Assembly: GCA_018242505.1 (NCBI GenBank)
Contig: JAFEBU010000065.1
Coordinates: forward strand, 62,001-126,000
Reading direction: 5' to 3'
From: Pseudomonadota bacterium
Lineage (GTDB): Bacteria > Pseudomonadota > Alphaproteobacteria > Reyranellales > Reyranellaceae
DNA: 64,000 nucleotides
Each line of letters opens with the position of its first letter. The first letter of the stretch is position 1. The translations under genes and the position numbers were made by a program. This document shows, piece by piece, positions 1 through 7,119 of the stretch. Under the pieces are notes generated by a model, which saw only the letters and a list, made by a program, of their open reading frames with translations, ran no database searches and was not told the DNA's origin.

Positions 1-2
1 TG

Positions 3-380
3 CGCGAGACAATCTATCGGCTGTTCGATGCTCAGGCGCAGGCCCGCCCGCCCGCGGTGCGTGACCTCGCCGTGCTGAACGAGGCATTGGCGGCAGCGCC
101 GGCACGGACAGCCCTCAAACGGGCTCGCAGCGGCTATGAATGGGAGATCGATGCGCGATCGGGAACGGCCCTTGCCCTGCTCGCGCCCGTTCTCTGGTCG
201 GCGGGGGATCTGCTGGCGGGACCTCGGCTCGACCGCGTGCGGCGCTGCGCCAATCCCGAGTGCGGCTGGCTGTTCCTCGACGACAGCCGGGCCGGCAAGC
301 GTCGCTGGTGCTCGATGTCGGCTTGCGGCAACCGCGCCAAGGCGCGCCGCCATTATCACAAGAGCAAGGAAGACGCCTGA
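3..380 (+). CDS. CGNR zinc-finger (ABATE-type) protein, C-terminal part
   Basis: The reading frame is open from the left window edge, so the N-terminus is missing. The visible 125 codons end in a compact Cys cluster, CANPECGW followed by WCSMSACGNRAKARRHY, which is the CGNR zinc finger typical of small putative DNA-binding regulators that carry an N-terminal ABATE (stress-induced) domain. The segment upstream of the finger is the end of that domain. It ends 11 bases before the start of the methyltransferase-like gene on the same strand, so the two may be co-transcribed. The regulatory target is unknown. Confidence 0.85.
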   Translation, partial: RETIYRLFDAQAQARPPAVRDLAVLNEALAAAPARTALKRARSGYEWEIDARSGTALALLAPVLWSAGDLLAGPRLDRVRRCANPECGWLFLDDSRAGKRRWCSMSACGNRAKARRHYHKSKEDA

Positions 381-391
381 CGGAGATTGCA

Positions 392-1069
392 ATGAGCGTC
401 CTCACGGGCAAGGCGCTTCGAAGCCTGGCGGGTCTTCTGCTGGCCATTGCTGCCCTTCTTTTCGGCCTGCCCTGGACACTCGACTACTGGCAGGCCTGGG
501 TCTTTCTCGCCGTTTATTTCTCGGCATCGCTCCTGATCATCTTCTATCTTGTGAGGAGAGATCCCGGGCTGCTTGAGCGGCGCATGCGGGGCGGCCCGCT
601 GGCCGAGAAGGAGACTACGCAAAAGATCATCATGGTCTTCGCGTCGCTGGGCTTCCTCGGCCTCCTTGCCGTTCCGGCGCTCGACCACCGCTTCAGCTGG
701 TCGCACATGTCGCCGCTTGTCATTCTCGCCGGCGACATTCTCGTGCTGCTGGGCTGGTTCGCCATCTATCGGGTGTTTCGCGAGAACAGCTTCACCTCTG
801 CCACCATCGAGCTTGCCGACGACCAGAAAGTCATCTCGACCGGCCCTTACGCCGTCGTGCGGCATCCGATGTATGCCGGATCGCTCGCGATGCTGGTCGG
901 CATTCCGCTCGCGCTCGGCTCGTGGTGGGGCCTGATCCCCTTCGGCGCCATCGTTGCCGTCCTTGTTTGGCGCATCGTCGACGAGGAAAGCTTCCTTGCG
1001 CGTCGTCTCGCGGGATACACCGCGTACAAAGAAAAGGTGCGGTATCGCCTGATACCGCACCTCTGGTAA
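392..1069 (+). CDS. Isoprenylcysteine carboxyl methyltransferase-family membrane protein
   Basis: This 225-residue protein has about five hydrophobic segments (residues 10-30, 33-53, 85-105, 112-132 and 170-195). It carries the ICMT/PEMT-type motif GPYAVVRHPMYAG near residue 152, which binds S-adenosylmethionine at the membrane face. A second conserved feature is the acidic EESFL segment near residue 199. Start chosen at the ATG at 392, where membrane homology begins; the frame is open further upstream but overlaps the CGNR gene. Bacterial members methylate lipids or small amphipathic molecules, and the substrate here cannot be told. The 3' end contains a perfect 11-bp inverted repeat. Confidence 0.85.
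   Translation: MSVLTGKALRSLAGLLLAIAALLFGLPWTLDYWQAWVFLAVYFSASLLIIFYLVRRDPGLLERRMRGGPLAEKETTQKIIMVFASLGFLGLLAVPALDHRFSWSHMSPLVILAGDILVLLGWFAIYRVFRENSFTSATIELADDQKVISTGPYAVVRHPMYAGSLAMLVGIPLALGSWWGLIPFGAIVAVLVWRIVDEESFLARRLAGYTAYKEKVRYRLIPHLW
1036..1061. other. Perfect 11-bp hairpin inside the 3' end of the methyltransferase gene
   Basis: GGTGCGGTATC at 1036-1046 and its exact reverse complement at 1051-1061 flank a GCCT tetraloop. The repeat lies in the last coding codons of the upstream gene and just before the converging SCP2 gene. No T-run follows, so it is not a standard intrinsic terminator; it could protect mRNA ends or help separate the two convergent transcripts. Confidence 0.6.
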
Positions 1070-1084
1070 TCCGTTTGCCGGCCG

Positions 1085-1381
1085 CTAGCGCAGGATGCTT
1101 TGCAGCTTCATGGCGACGCCCATGTCGCCCTCGATCTTAAGCTTGCCGGTCATGAACGCGCTCATGCCGTCGAGCTTGCCGCCGATCAGGTCGGCGAAAT
1201 CGCTGAAGTCCATCTTGATGGTGCAGTCGGCCGACTTGTCATCGTTGCTGACGGCCGGCGGGTTGGCGTTGCCGTCGATATAGACGACGCCCTGGTCGGT
1301 CGCGAATTTCACGGTATTGCCGAAGGACGACTTCTTCGCCGCGCCTTCCTTCATTTTCGCGGTGATTTCCTGCAAGGTCAT
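1085..1381 (-). CDS. SCP2 sterol-binding domain protein
   Basis: A 98-residue single-domain protein with the sterol carrier protein 2 fold: an N-terminal helix, VVYIDGNANPP strand region, then DCTIKMDFSDFADLIGGKLD and AFMTGKLKIEGDMGVAMKL, the signature end of SCP2 domains. Such proteins hold long-chain acyl-CoAs, sterols or isoprenoid lipids in a hydrophobic tunnel. The start has a strong AGGAGGA ribosome site. It is transcribed divergently from the atu-like operon, with the 22-bp palindrome between them, so it may be co-regulated as a carrier for the hydrophobic CoA substrates of that operon (inference). Confidence 0.9.
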   Translation of the reverse strand: MTLQEITAKMKEGAAKKSSFGNTVKFATDQGVVYIDGNANPPAVSNDDKSADCTIKMDFSDFADLIGGKLDGMSAFMTGKLKIEGDMGVAMKLQSILR

Positions 1382-1420
1382 GACGAGTTCCTCCTGTCGG
1401 CCAATCGTCCGGGGGCTTAC

Positions 1421-1442
1421 TTGACCTTTACGTAAACGTCAA
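1421..1442. promoter_or_regulatory. 22-bp near-perfect palindrome, probable operator of the atu-like operon
   Basis: The dyad has outer arms TTGAC and GTCAA and an inner TTTACGTAAA core, with 20 of 22 positions symmetric. It lies 42 bases before the SDR start and 40 bases before the divergent SCP2 start. TTGACC could itself serve as a -35 box with a weak TACAGG -10 box 17 bases on. The pattern resembles, from memory, sites of LiuR, a MerR-family regulator of branched-chain acid degradation. No MerR gene lies in the window. Confidence 0.6.
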
Positions 1443-1484
1443 CTACAGGCCGATAAACGGCTGTTCAGGTCGCGCGGAGGAAAT

Positions 1485-2348
1485 ATGTCGTATCGCTCGG
1501 TCTTTGCGCCTGGACTGTTCAAGGACCAGACCATTGTCGTGACAGGCGGTGGCAGCGGCATCGGCCGTTGCACGGCGCACGAGCTCGCGGCACTTGGTGC
1601 GCACCTCGCCATCACCGGTCGCAAGGTCGAGAAGCTCGAGAAGGTCAAAGCCGAGATCGAGGCGGCTGGCGGCCGTTGCGAGATCCATGCTTTCGATATT
1701 CGCGAGGAAACGCAGGTGAAGGAGGCGGTGGCGAAGATCGTCGCCGCGAATGGCCGTATCGACGGTCTGTTCAACAATGCCGGCGGCCAATTCCCCTCGC
1801 CTGCCGCCCAGCTCAGCGCCAAGGGCTTCGACGTCGTCGTGCGCAACAATCTCACCGGCGGTTTCCTGGTCAGCCGCGAGGTCTATACGCAGTCGATGCA
1901 GAAGCACGGCGGCTCGATCGTCAACATGACCGCCGACTATCGCAACGGCTTTCCCAACATGGTGCATACGGGAGCCGCTCGCGCCGGCATGGCGAACCTC
2001 ACGATGACGCTCGCCTACGAATGGGCTGCTTCCGGTGTGCGCGTGAACTCGGTGGCGCCGGGCTGGATCGCCTCGTCCGGCATGGACACCTACACCGGCG
2101 AATTCAAGGAGCAGATTCCCAAGCTCAAGGGCCACTGCCCGCTGGGACGGCTTGGCACCGAGAGCGAAGTGTCAGCCGCCGTGTGCTTCCTGCTGAGCAA
2201 AGCCGCCGCCTACATCACCGGCACGGAGATCAGGATCGACGGAGGCGTGCCGCTGGCCAACCGCTCGATCGATCTGCCGGCGACCGACAAGTCGCAGCCC
2301 TTCAACGGCTTTCACCTTGCGGTGACGCCCAAGGTCCTGGGCGGCTGA
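1485..2348 (+). CDS. atuB-like: SDR oxidoreductase, PECR/AtuB-like
   Basis: A 287-residue short-chain dehydrogenase. The TGGGSGIG nucleotide loop sits near residue 20 and NNAG near residue 95. In place of the usual YxxxK the active-site segment is HTGAARAGM (near 163), the form seen in peroxisomal trans-2-enoyl-CoA reductase and 2,4-dienoyl-CoA reductase relatives, so a CoA-thioester substrate is likely. A GGAGG ribosome site precedes the ATG. It opens an operon with a carboxyltransferase, dehydrogenases, hydratase and biotin carboxylase, the order seen in acyclic terpene utilisation clusters, where this gene corresponds to atuB. Confidence 0.8.
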   Translation: MSYRSVFAPGLFKDQTIVVTGGGSGIGRCTAHELAALGAHLAITGRKVEKLEKVKAEIEAAGGRCEIHAFDIREETQVKEAVAKIVAANGRIDGLFNNAGGQFPSPAAQLSAKGFDVVVRNNLTGGFLVSREVYTQSMQKHGGSIVNMTADYRNGFPNMVHTGAARAGMANLTMTLAYEWAASGVRVNSVAPGWIASSGMDTYTGEFKEQIPKLKGHCPLGRLGTESEVSAAVCFLLSKAAAYITGTEIRIDGGVPLANRSIDLPATDKSQPFNGFHLAVTPKVLGG

Positions 2349-2351
2349 ACC

Positions 2352-3968
2352 ATGCCAATCATCGAAACCCAGATCGATCGCAACAGCGAGGACTTCAAGA
2401 AGAACCGCGAGCGCATGCTGGCGGCCATCCGGGAGTTTCGCGACGCCGAAGCCAGCGTGCAGGCGATGGCCGAAAAAGCACGTGCGCGATTTGCCAAGCG
2501 CAAGCAGCTTATGCCGCGCGAGCGCATCGCCCTGCTGCTTGATCGCGGCGCACCGTTTCTTGAGCTGATGCCGCTCGCGGGGTACCGCATGCACGACGAC
2601 AAGGACGGATCGAGCGCGGGCGGCGGTTCGGTCGCGGGGATCGGCTATGTCGAGGGCGTGCGCTGCGTCGTGGCCGCCTCCAACAGTGCCATCAAAGGCG
2701 GAACGGTGGCGCCCTCCGGCCAGCGCAAGGGCCAACGCGTGCAGCAGGTCGTGCTGGAGAACAAGCTGCCGGTCGTGAACCTGGTTGAATCGGGTGGCGC
2801 CAACCTGCTCTATCAATCGGAGATCTTCGTACCGGGCGGCCGTGGCTTCGCCAACCAGGCCCGCATGTCGGCGCGCGGCATCCCGCAGGTCACCGTCGTA
2901 CATGGCTCGTCGACGGCCGGCGGGGCCTATCTGCCGGGGCTCTCGGACTACGTCATCATGGTGCGCAACCAGGCCAAGGTCTTTCTGGCCGGCCCGCCGC
3001 TCCTCAAGGCAGCGACAGGTGAGATCGCCACCGACGAGGAGCTGGGCGGCGCGGAGATGCACGCCACCGTGTCTGGCGTCGCCGAATGGATGGCCGAGGA
3101 CGATGCCGACGGCATCCGCATGGCGCGCGAAGTGATCGCCAAGTGGCACTGGAACGACAGGCTTCCGCCCAGGACAGTGAAGCCGTTCAAGGAGCCGTTG
3201 TACGACATCGACGAACTCTGTGGGATCGTGCCGCCGTCGCACAAAGATCCCTATGATATGCGCGAGGTGATCGCGCGTCTGGCCGACGGCTCGGACTTCC
3301 TCGAATTCAAGGGCCTGTTCGACCAGCAGACGATCTGCGGCTGGGCCGAGATCGAGGGCGAGCCGGTGGCCTTCATTGGCAACAACGGCCCCATCACCAC
3401 CAAAGGCTCGGTCAAGGCCGCGCAATTCATCCAGCTCTGCTGCCAGCAAGGCACGCCGATCGTCTATCTGCAGAACACGACCGGTTACATGGTCGGCACC
3501 GAAGCCGAGCGCGGCGGCATCGTGAAGCACGGCTCCAAGATGATCCAGGCGGTGGCCAACGCGACCGTGCCGCAAATCACCATCGTGATCGGCGGTTCGT
3601 TCGGCGCCGGCAACTATGGCATGTGCGGACGCGCCTACGACCCGCGCTTCATCTTCGCCTGGCCCAACAGCCGCGTCGCTGTCATGGGCGGCGAGCAGGC
3701 CGCGGGCGTGATGCGGACCGTCACGGAGCAGAAGTTCCGGCGCGAGGGCAAGGAGCCGCCCAGGGAGCAGATCGACAAGATGTACCAGTCGATCGTCGAC
3801 CAGTTCGATCGGGAGTCGACCGCGCTCTATGCCACGGCCCATCTCTGGGACGACGGCATCATCGATCCGCGTGACACGCGCCGGGTGCTCGCGTTCACTC
3901 TCTCTATCGCCCGCGAGTCGATCGTGCGGCCGCTCAATCCCATCACCTTCGGCGTCGCGAGGATGTAG
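2352..3968 (+). CDS. atuC-like: Acyl-CoA carboxylase beta subunit (geranyl-/methylcrotonyl-CoA type)
   Basis: A 538-residue biotin-dependent carboxyltransferase with duplicated crotonase-like N and C domains. It transfers CO2 from carboxybiotin to an unsaturated branched acyl-CoA. Motifs: VESGGANLLYQSE near residue 146, GSSTAGGAYLPG near 185, the second-domain GGSFGAGNYGMCGR near 415 and a C-terminal MGGEQAAGVM. Methylcrotonyl-CoA carboxylases have HFGR in the acyl-pocket loop; here the aligned residues are GGR (162-164), with the loop shorter by three. Loss of that Phe is the change reported for geranyl-CoA carboxylase, so AtuC is favoured over LiuB. Only 3 bases separate it from the SDR. 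Confidence 0.85.
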   Translation: MPIIETQIDRNSEDFKKNRERMLAAIREFRDAEASVQAMAEKARARFAKRKQLMPRERIALLLDRGAPFLELMPLAGYRMHDDKDGSSAGGGSVAGIGYVEGVRCVVAASNSAIKGGTVAPSGQRKGQRVQQVVLENKLPVVNLVESGGANLLYQSEIFVPGGRGFANQARMSARGIPQVTVVHGSSTAGGAYLPGLSDYVIMVRNQAKVFLAGPPLLKAATGEIATDEELGGAEMHATVSGVAEWMAEDDADGIRMAREVIAKWHWNDRLPPRTVKPFKEPLYDIDELCGIVPPSHKDPYDMREVIARLADGSDFLEFKGLFDQQTICGWAEIEGEPVAFIGNNGPITTKGSVKAAQFIQLCCQQGTPIVYLQNTTGYMVGTEAERGGIVKHGSKMIQAVANATVPQITIVIGGSFGAGNYGMCGRAYDPRFIFAWPNSRVAVMGGEQAAGVMRTVTEQKFRREGKEPPREQIDKMYQSIVDQFDRESTALYATAHLWDDGIIDPRDTRRVLAFTLSIARESIVRPLNPITFGVARM

Positions 3969-3970
3969 CC

Positions 3971-5131
3971 ATGAAGTTCACACCCGAGCATGAGGCGCTC
4001 CGCCAGACCTGGAAGGCGCTGATAGAGCGCGAGGTCAATCCCTACGTCGATCAATGGGAGAAGGACGGCCAGTTCCCGGCCCACGAGCTGTTCAAGAAGA
4101 TGGGCGATGCCGGGCTGCTGGGCGTCGACAAGCCGGTCGAGTTCGGCGGCTCCGGCCTCGACTTCTCCTATGCCATGATCTGCTCGGAGTCGCTGGGCCT
4201 GGTGAATGGCGGCTCGGTCCCGATGGCGACCGGCGTGCAGATCTCGATGGCGACGCCGGCGCTCGCCCGCTACGGCAGCGACGAACTGCGCCAGGAGTTC
4301 CTGGCGCCGTCGATCAGTGGCGATTATGTCGCCTGCCTGGGCGTGTCCGAGACCGGCGCCGGCTCCGACGTCGCCTCGATCAAGACCACGGCCCGTCGCG
4401 TCGGCGGCGACTGGGTGATCAACGGCGGCAAGATGTGGACCACCAATGGTGCGCAGGCCGACTGGATGTGCCTGCTCGCCAACACCGGCGACGGACCGGT
4501 GCACAAGAACAAGTCGCTGATCGTGGTGCCGATGAAAAGCAAGGGCGTTTCGATCGTGAAAAAGCTCGACAAGCTCGGCATGCGCGCGTCGGACACGGTG
4601 CAGACCTTCTTCGACGAGGTGAAGGTGCCGGCGCGCTATACGATCGGCCAGCCGGGTTCCGGCTTCATCTACCAGATGCAGCAATTCCAGGAGGAGCGGC
4701 TGTGGGCCGGCGCCGGCACGCTGATGGGCTGCGAGCGCATCATCAACGCAACGATAGACTACACGCGCGAGCGCCAGGTGTTCGGCCGGCCGTTGCTCGA
4801 CAACCAGGTCGTCCATTTCCGCCTGGCCGAGCTCAAGAGCGAGGTCGAGGCGCTACGCGCCCTGGTCTATCGCGCCTGCGAGGACTATCTCGCCGGCAAG
4901 GACGTCACGATGCTGGCCTCGATGGCCAAGCTGAAGGCAGGCCGGCTGCGCCGCGAGGTGTCCGATGCTTGCCTGCAATACTGGGGCGGCGCCGGTTATC
5001 TCTGGGACAGCCCGGTCGCGCGCAGCTATCGCGACGGCCGGCTGGGCTCGATCGGCGGCGGCGCCGACGAGGTGATGCTGCAGATCATCTCTAAGCTGAT
5101 GGGCACCATGCCCCGGCTGGGCAATCGTTAG
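3971..5131 (+). CDS. Acyl-CoA dehydrogenase, AtuD-like (copy 1)
   Basis: A 386-residue FAD flavoprotein of the acyl-CoA dehydrogenase family that forms the alpha-beta double bond and passes electrons to ETF. Domain order is normal: N helical domain, mid beta domain with GVSETGAGSDVASIKT (near 119) and WVINGGKMWTTNG (near 147), then the C helical domain with RERQVFGRPL and QYWGGAGYL. The usual YEGT base near the C-terminus is replaced by IGGGADE; the likely base is the Glu of EERLW, as in isovaleryl- and long-chain enzymes. Two bases follow the carboxylase stop. Closely similar along its length to the next gene. Confidence 0.88.
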   Translation: MKFTPEHEALRQTWKALIEREVNPYVDQWEKDGQFPAHELFKKMGDAGLLGVDKPVEFGGSGLDFSYAMICSESLGLVNGGSVPMATGVQISMATPALARYGSDELRQEFLAPSISGDYVACLGVSETGAGSDVASIKTTARRVGGDWVINGGKMWTTNGAQADWMCLLANTGDGPVHKNKSLIVVPMKSKGVSIVKKLDKLGMRASDTVQTFFDEVKVPARYTIGQPGSGFIYQMQQFQEERLWAGAGTLMGCERIINATIDYTRERQVFGRPLLDNQVVHFRLAELKSEVEALRALVYRACEDYLAGKDVTMLASMAKLKAGRLRREVSDACLQYWGGAGYLWDSPVARSYRDGRLGSIGGGADEVMLQIISKLMGTMPRLGNR

Positions 5132-5140
5132 GAGGCCGCC

Positions 5141-6301
5141 GTGCAGTTCACACAGGAACACGAAGAGATCCGCCGCACGCTGCGCGCCATCATCGACAAG
5201 GATATCAATCCGCATGTCGACCAGTGGGAGGAGGACGGCATCTTCCCGGCGCACCAGGTGTTCAAGACGCTGGGCGATGCGGGGCTCCTCGGCATCAACA
5301 AGCCGGTCGAGTATGGCGGCATGGGCCTCGATTATTCCTACGCCATGGTAATGGCCGAGGAGCTGGGCCACATCCATTGCGGCTCGGTACCGATGGCGAT
5401 CGGCGTCCAGACCGACATGGCGACGCCCGCCCTGGCCCGCTACGGCAGTGATGCGCTGCGGCGCGAATTCCTCGCGCCCTCGATCGCCGGCGACTTCGTG
5501 GCCTGCCTCGGCGTCTCGGAAGTCGGTGCGGGCTCGGACGTCGCTTCGCTGAAGACAACGGCGCGCAAGGTCGGCGGCGACTGGGTGATCAACGGCGGCA
5601 AGATGTGGACCACAAACGGCACGCAGGCCGACTGGATGTGCCTGCTGGCCAACACCGGTGAAGGGCCGGTGCACAAGAACAAATCGCTGATCTGTCTGCC
5701 GATGAAGACCAGGGGCGTGCAGATCGTGAAAAAGCTCGACAAGCTCGGCATGCGAAGCTCCGACACGGCACAGATCTTCTTCGACGAGGTGAAGATCCCC
5801 GTGCACCACACGATCGGCCAGGAGGGCATGGGCTTCATCTATCAGATGCAGCAGTTCCAGGAGGAGCGGCTGTGGGGCGCGATCAGCGCCGTTGTCGGCA
5901 TGGATCGCTTGATCGACGAGACGGTGGAATACACGCGCGAGCGCAAGGTGTTCGGCCGGCCGCTGCTCGACAATCAGGTGATCCATTTCAAATTGGCCGA
6001 GCTGCGGACCGAGGTCGAGCTGGTCCGGTCGCTCTGCTACCGCGCCTGCGAGGAGTATCTTGACGGCAAGGATGTCACGATGCTGGCCTCCATGGCCAAG
6101 CTGAAAGCGGGCCGCATGATGCGGCTCGTGACCGACGGTTGTCTGCAATACTGGGGTGGCGCCGGGTACCTTTGGGAGTCGCCCACGGCCCGGGCCTTTC
6201 GCGATTCACGATTGGCCTCGATCGGCGGCGGGGCTGACGAGGTCATGCTGCAGATCATCTCCAAGATGATGGGCACCCTTCCCCGATTGGAGAATCGCTG
6301 A
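5141..6301 (+). CDS. Acyl-CoA dehydrogenase, AtuD-like (copy 2)
   Basis: A 386-residue paralogue of the preceding gene, same length and nearly the same motifs (GVSEVGAGSDVASLKT, WVINGGKMWTTNGTQADW, EERLWGA, IGGGADEVM), so the pair arose by tandem duplication. The start is GTG with GGAGG eight bases upstream; no ATG fits. Differences cluster around the substrate-side helices (for example SAVVGMDRLIDE against GTLMGCERIINA), which suggests different acyl chains, for instance citronellyl-CoA and a shorter branched intermediate. Its TGA overlaps the ATG of the hydratase by one base. Confidence 0.88.
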   Translation: MQFTQEHEEIRRTLRAIIDKDINPHVDQWEEDGIFPAHQVFKTLGDAGLLGINKPVEYGGMGLDYSYAMVMAEELGHIHCGSVPMAIGVQTDMATPALARYGSDALRREFLAPSIAGDFVACLGVSEVGAGSDVASLKTTARKVGGDWVINGGKMWTTNGTQADWMCLLANTGEGPVHKNKSLICLPMKTRGVQIVKKLDKLGMRSSDTAQIFFDEVKIPVHHTIGQEGMGFIYQMQQFQEERLWGAISAVVGMDRLIDETVEYTRERKVFGRPLLDNQVIHFKLAELRTEVELVRSLCYRACEEYLDGKDVTMLASMAKLKAGRMMRLVTDGCLQYWGGAGYLWESPTARAFRDSRLASIGGGADEVMLQIISKMMGTLPRLENR

Positions 6302-7119
6302 TGGCCGAATTCGCTTCCAAATACGAGACGTTGCTGCTGCGCCGCGAGCGCTCCCGGCTTCATGTGACGTTGAACCGGCCACAGGTGAAGAATGCCCTCA
6401 ACCCGACGCTGATCGGCGAATTGCGGGCGGTGTTCCAGAACCTTCGCGAGCGGAGCGACATCAAGGCCGTGATCCTGCGCGGCGCAGGTGGCACCTTCTG
6501 CGCCGGCGCCGATCTCAAGAACATGGAACAGAGCTTCGCCGACAAGCCGCGGCCCGGCGAGAAGGATCCGATTGCCCTCAACAATCGCGAATACGGCACC
6601 TTCCTCGAGATGGTGAACACCACGCCGCAGGTCGTCGTCGCCGCGGTCGAGGGCTACGCCATCGCCGGCGGCTTCGGGCTTTTGTGCGTGTCGGACGTGG
6701 CGATCTGCACCGAGGATGCGGGCTTCGCCATGAGCGAGACCGCGATCGGCATCGTGCCGGCCCAGATCGCGCCCTTCGTCGCCGCCCGCATCGGCGTACC
6801 GCAAACACGGCACCTGGCCCTCACGGCGGCGCGTTTCAAGGGACCGGAGGCCTATCGGTTGGGGATCGTACACCACCTGGCCAAGGACAACGCCGCACTC
6901 GATGCCAGGCTGGAAGACGTGCTGAAGCAGATCGACCGTTGCGCGCCATTCGCCAACGCCGCGACCAAGGCGGTGGTGATGAAGGTGGGTACCGAGCCGC
7001 TGTCCTCCGTGCTCGATTTCGCCGCCGACAAATTCGCCGAGGCGCGCCGCAGCCCCGAGGCAGCGGAGGGCCTGCGCGCCTTTGCCGAGAAGCGTCCGCC
7101 CAAATGGACCAGCGAATGA
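6301..7119 (+). CDS. Enoyl-CoA hydratase/isomerase family protein (AtuE-like)
   Basis: A 272-residue crotonase-fold protein. The two oxyanion-hole segments are CAGADLK (residues 67-73) and IAGGFG (121-126). A single acidic residue in the catalytic region, Glu146 of SETAIGIVP, is retained, while the position after GG where hydratases often carry a second Glu is Phe. In the operon context the expected job is hydration of the carboxylated acid (isohexenylglutaconyl-CoA or methylglutaconyl-CoA), by analogy with AtuE/LiuC. It overlaps the previous gene by 1 nt and the next by 4 nt (ATGA), so translation is probably coupled. Confidence 0.85.
   Translation: MAEFASKYETLLLRRERSRLHVTLNRPQVKNALNPTLIGELRAVFQNLRERSDIKAVILRGAGGTFCAGADLKNMEQSFADKPRPGEKDPIALNNREYGTFLEMVNTTPQVVVAAVEGYAIAGGFGLLCVSDVAICTEDAGFAMSETAIGIVPAQIAPFVAARIGVPQTRHLALTAARFKGPEAYRLGIVHHLAKDNAALDARLEDVLKQIDRCAPFANAATKAVVMKVGTEPLSSVLDFAADKFAEARRSPEAAEGLRAFAEKRPPKWTSE

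Noticed and set aside
1568..2542. Long plus-strand frame overlapping the SDR and carboxylase genes
   Set aside because: Out of frame with two clear genes, very Arg-rich, no motifs.
2172..3842. 556-codon open frame on the minus strand
   Set aside because: It lies wholly opposite the carboxylase beta gene, has no recognisable motifs and a composition rich in Arg, His, Asp and Leu as expected from the reverse complement of high-GC coding DNA.
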